A program made the position numbers and the translations under genes. Positions 33,167-34,880 of a stretch of 34,880 nucleotides of DNA are shown piece by piece; positions within the stretch are counted from its first letter, which is position 1; every line of letters begins with the position of its first letter. This stretch comes from Bacteroidales bacterium (lineage in GTDB: Bacteria; Bacteroidota; Bacteroidia; Bacteroidales; JAADGE01). Under the pieces are notes generated by a model. It made no database searches, was not told the origin of the DNA, and saw only the letters and a list, made by a program, of their open reading frames with translations. The DNA lies in contig JAOZMB010000018.1 in assembly GCA_029934515.1 (NCBI GenBank), positions 1-34,880 on the forward strand. The letters are read 5' to 3'.

Positions 33167-34171
33167 TCAAAGTTTTATAATTTTACGGAAGTATGAGTTC
33201 TTATTTCCAAGAAATTTAATAATATACAAACCAGTTTTAATTTCGTTAATATCAATATTGTTGTCTTCTGGATTTTTTATATGTTTGGCAATACTTCCGT
33301 TTGCCGAGTATATAATTATTTCATAAATTATATCATTTTTTATTTCAAAATAAATTTTGTCTGAGCTTATATTCTGATATATTTTTAGTTCTTCGTTCTT
33401 GCTAAAAAAAGAATTATTTTTATTATTAATCACTCCAACAGCATCTAAATCAAAGCCTCCTGATTCGAATTCCGTAGGATATGGGTCGTTGATTTTGTTT
33501 CCGCGCGAGTCGTAGCTTGCATAATTGTCATCAATATTTCCGATGACATCAATAATTTTAATGTGTGTAATTTTGTTAATATCAACGGTTGTTCCAGCAG
33601 TTATGTTTTTAATATCATCTAAATTAAAAGGTGTTCCGTAAAATAAAGTATATTTACCAGCTAAATTATTTATATATCGAGCGTTAATATAACCAAAACC
33701 AGCAATTTGGATTTTTGTTTGTAGTTCGCTGACAGCAGGAAATCTTACAAATTCAATTCCATCTGAACTAACCTCAACAAATGCAAGTTCAAGGAAAGCA
33801 AATTCTGATGTGTCGTTTTCAAAAAAACCGTTCTCAAAAACCACAAAATCGTCTCCCGCTCCGTTGACAATATCAATATTAAAATTAAAAACGGCATAAC
33901 CTCCATCGCCAAGACTAAGAACACTTGCATCTGCTTTTCCTATTGTATTTTCTGGATAACCAAAAGTCGCAAACCCAATATTATGATTTTCAATATTCAT
34001 ATACGACCTGTATATTTCGACCCCAGACGACCAATCAATAATAATACTACTGTCTTTATGAATAGCATTATTGCCATGATAACCAACCGCTGGCGGATAG
34101 TTCTGAGCAAAAATTGACGAGATAATAGAACATATAAAAATTATCAAAAAGGTGTAAAATTTTTGGTTCAT
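33167..34171 (-). CDS. secreted cell-surface protein with T9SS C-terminal sorting domain
   Basis: A 334-residue exported protein. The N-terminal signal peptide ends around SIFAQ (residue 23). The central part (about 25-255) is a beta-rich domain with FATFGYPENTIG, LGDGGYAVFNF, VFENGFFEN and ELAFVEVSSDG segments, resembling Bacteroidota surface proteins of unknown binding function. The last 75 residues have the type A T9SS sorting domain pattern: LKIYQNISSDKIYFEI, VxxYSANGSI and DINEIKTGLYIIKF...RKIIKL. This directs passage across the outer membrane by the Por secretion machinery, and cleavage. It lies 32 bases after the DUF4870 gene and is probably co-transcribed with it. Confidence 0.88.
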   Translation of the reverse strand: MNQKFYTFLIIFICSIISSIFAQNYPPAVGYHGNNAIHKDSSIIIDWSSGVEIYRSYMNIENHNIGFATFGYPENTIGKADASVLSLGDGGYAVFNFNIDIVNGAGDDFVVFENGFFENDTSEFAFLELAFVEVSSDGIEFVRFPAVSELQTKIQIAGFGYINARYINNLAGKYTLFYGTPFNLDDIKNITAGTTVDINKITHIKIIDVIGNIDDNYASYDSRGNKINDPYPTEFESGGFDLDAVGVINNKNNSFFSKNEELKIYQNISSDKIYFEIKNDIIYEIIIYSANGSIAKHIKNPEDNNIDINEIKTGLYIIKFLGNKNSYFRKIIKL

Positions 34172-34203
34172 ATAAATAATCAGAGTATTGTTTTAATGTA
34201 ATT

Positions 34204-34566
34204 TTATTTTATAAATGAAATAGCAAGTGGATATTTCCAAATTTCGTTATTATTTGACTTTGATGCGCCTATAATAGGAAAGATAATACAAAGTGCTAAT
34301 AAAACAATCAATAAAGCAATTCCAATAACAACAAATATCAGAATAGCAGAAATAATTGCATATATTGTACTGCTTATTAGCCAGTTAATTATATTTTTAC
34401 CATTTTCATCAATATTCTCGTTCTTATCTTTATTAGATATCCACATCATTACAGGCAAAGCATATCCTGCAAAAGGAATAATAAAACCTGCAAATTGACT
34501 AACATGCATTAACGAAATAAAGCTGTTCTCGTTCATTCCCCAAAATTGATTTTCTTGTGTTTCCAT
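34204..34566 (-). CDS. DUF4870 membrane protein
   Basis: A 120-residue membrane protein with the DUF4870 (Tic20-like) pattern: an N-terminal MHVSQFAGFIIPFAGYALPVMMW segment, a soluble loop with NIDENGKNIINWLIS, and two adjacent C-terminal membrane segments. The family is widespread in bacteria and its function is unknown; the sequence shows no catalytic residue. A Bacteroidota-type promoter lies about 90 bases upstream on the minus strand. It is the first gene of a pair with the T9SS cargo protein. The product is complete, with a clear ATG. Confidence 0.85.
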   Translation of the reverse strand: METQENQFWGMNENSFISLMHVSQFAGFIIPFAGYALPVMMWISNKDKNENIDENGKNIINWLISSTIYAIISAILIFVVIGIALLIVLLALCIIFPIIGASKSNNNEIWKYPLAISFIK

Positions 34567-34657
34567 AATTTTTTATTGTTTTGTTGTAACTACACAGGAC
34601 AACTATTCTTACTTGCAATTAAGTCTTAAATATCAACATTGTTTTTAATCTCTGTAT

Positions 34658-34686
34658 CAAATATAAACTGTTCTAATTATTGCAAA
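34658..34686 (-). promoter_or_regulatory. Bacteroidota-type promoter for the DUF4870 gene
   Basis: On the minus strand TTTG (plus-strand CAAA 34683-34686), 17 bases and TATATTTG (plus-strand CAAATATA 34658-34665) match the consensus, about 90 bases before the gene. Nothing else is seen in the 314 bases to the window end. Confidence 0.5.
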
Positions 34687-34880
34687 TCTATCTTCACCTT
34701 TTTCATTTTTAAATTGTCCATATATTAAAAAAATAATTATTGCACAAAGTTAATAATATTTTATATTATTACAAATAATTTCTTATTGTTATAAACAATT
34801 AGTATAGTCCTATGGTAGTTACAATTTTGTTATATACGGTTCTTTTCCTGCAAAAACTATCGGAACTCTTTTTATTTTAT

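Overview
The window is AT-rich DNA (well under one-third G+C by eye) from a member of the Bacteroidota. Several independent signs agree: a 30S THX protein, a secreted protein with a type IX secretion (Por/T9SS) C-terminal sorting domain, a GldI-like FKBP lipoprotein, almost no Shine-Dalgarno sequences, and promoters of the Bacteroidota form TTTG-N17-19-TAnnTTTG (upstream of THX, atpC, tRNA-His and the DUF4870 gene). The genus cannot be told from the sequence.

Layout. 1-6400: THX, an isolated atpC (ATP synthase epsilon) with its own promoter and terminator, a CPBP membrane protease, and a minus-strand run of M42 peptidase, Tim44-like zinc-ribbon membrane protein and long-chain acyl-CoA synthetase. 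6576-10226: a very large divergent RecQ-like helicase with a possible Vsr/DUF559-like N-terminal region. 10501-11886: two tandem paralogous secreted proteins of unknown function. 12055-16348: pdxA, tRNA-His(GTG), hisS, a polysaccharide deacetylase and a DciA-like DUF721 protein. 16578-24156: a defence island. 24426-26006: decaying genes (Na/Pi symporter and remnants). 26076-34566: housekeeping and surface genes (FKBP lipoprotein, coiled-coil membrane protein, STAS/SEC14-like protein, M18 aminopeptidase, EEP phosphoesterase, UbiA prenyltransferase, Maf, T9SS cargo, DUF4870).

Two places stand out. First, the defence island carries four tightly coupled genes: an McrB-type AAA+ motor with no N-terminal DNA-binding domain, a LlaJI/McrC-type PD-(D/E)XK nuclease, an orphan 155-residue protein, and a single-chain nuclease-methyltransferase-specificity (R-M-S) fusion of 1274 residues. 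An antitoxin-like gene and a nonsense-broken nucleotidyltransferase follow. The island is bracketed by inverted copies of a heptad repeat. A joint system, in which the R-M-S protein supplies the sequence specificity and protective methylation and the McrB/LlaJI pair acts as a second effector, is the best candidate here for an undescribed arrangement. Second, tRNA-His has no encoded G-1 and has A73, and it sits directly before a HisRS whose motif 2 resembles the alphaproteobacterial (Caulobacter-type) enzyme. A strong terminator lies between them and leaves little room for a separate hisS promoter.

The intergenic spaces are rich in repeats: a roughly 100-bp element in three copies whose stem shows a compensatory change, a hairpin family built around GGTGTTTTCACC, and a 345-bp stretch with 25-bp terminal inverted repeats that provides the ubiA-like gene with its stop codon.
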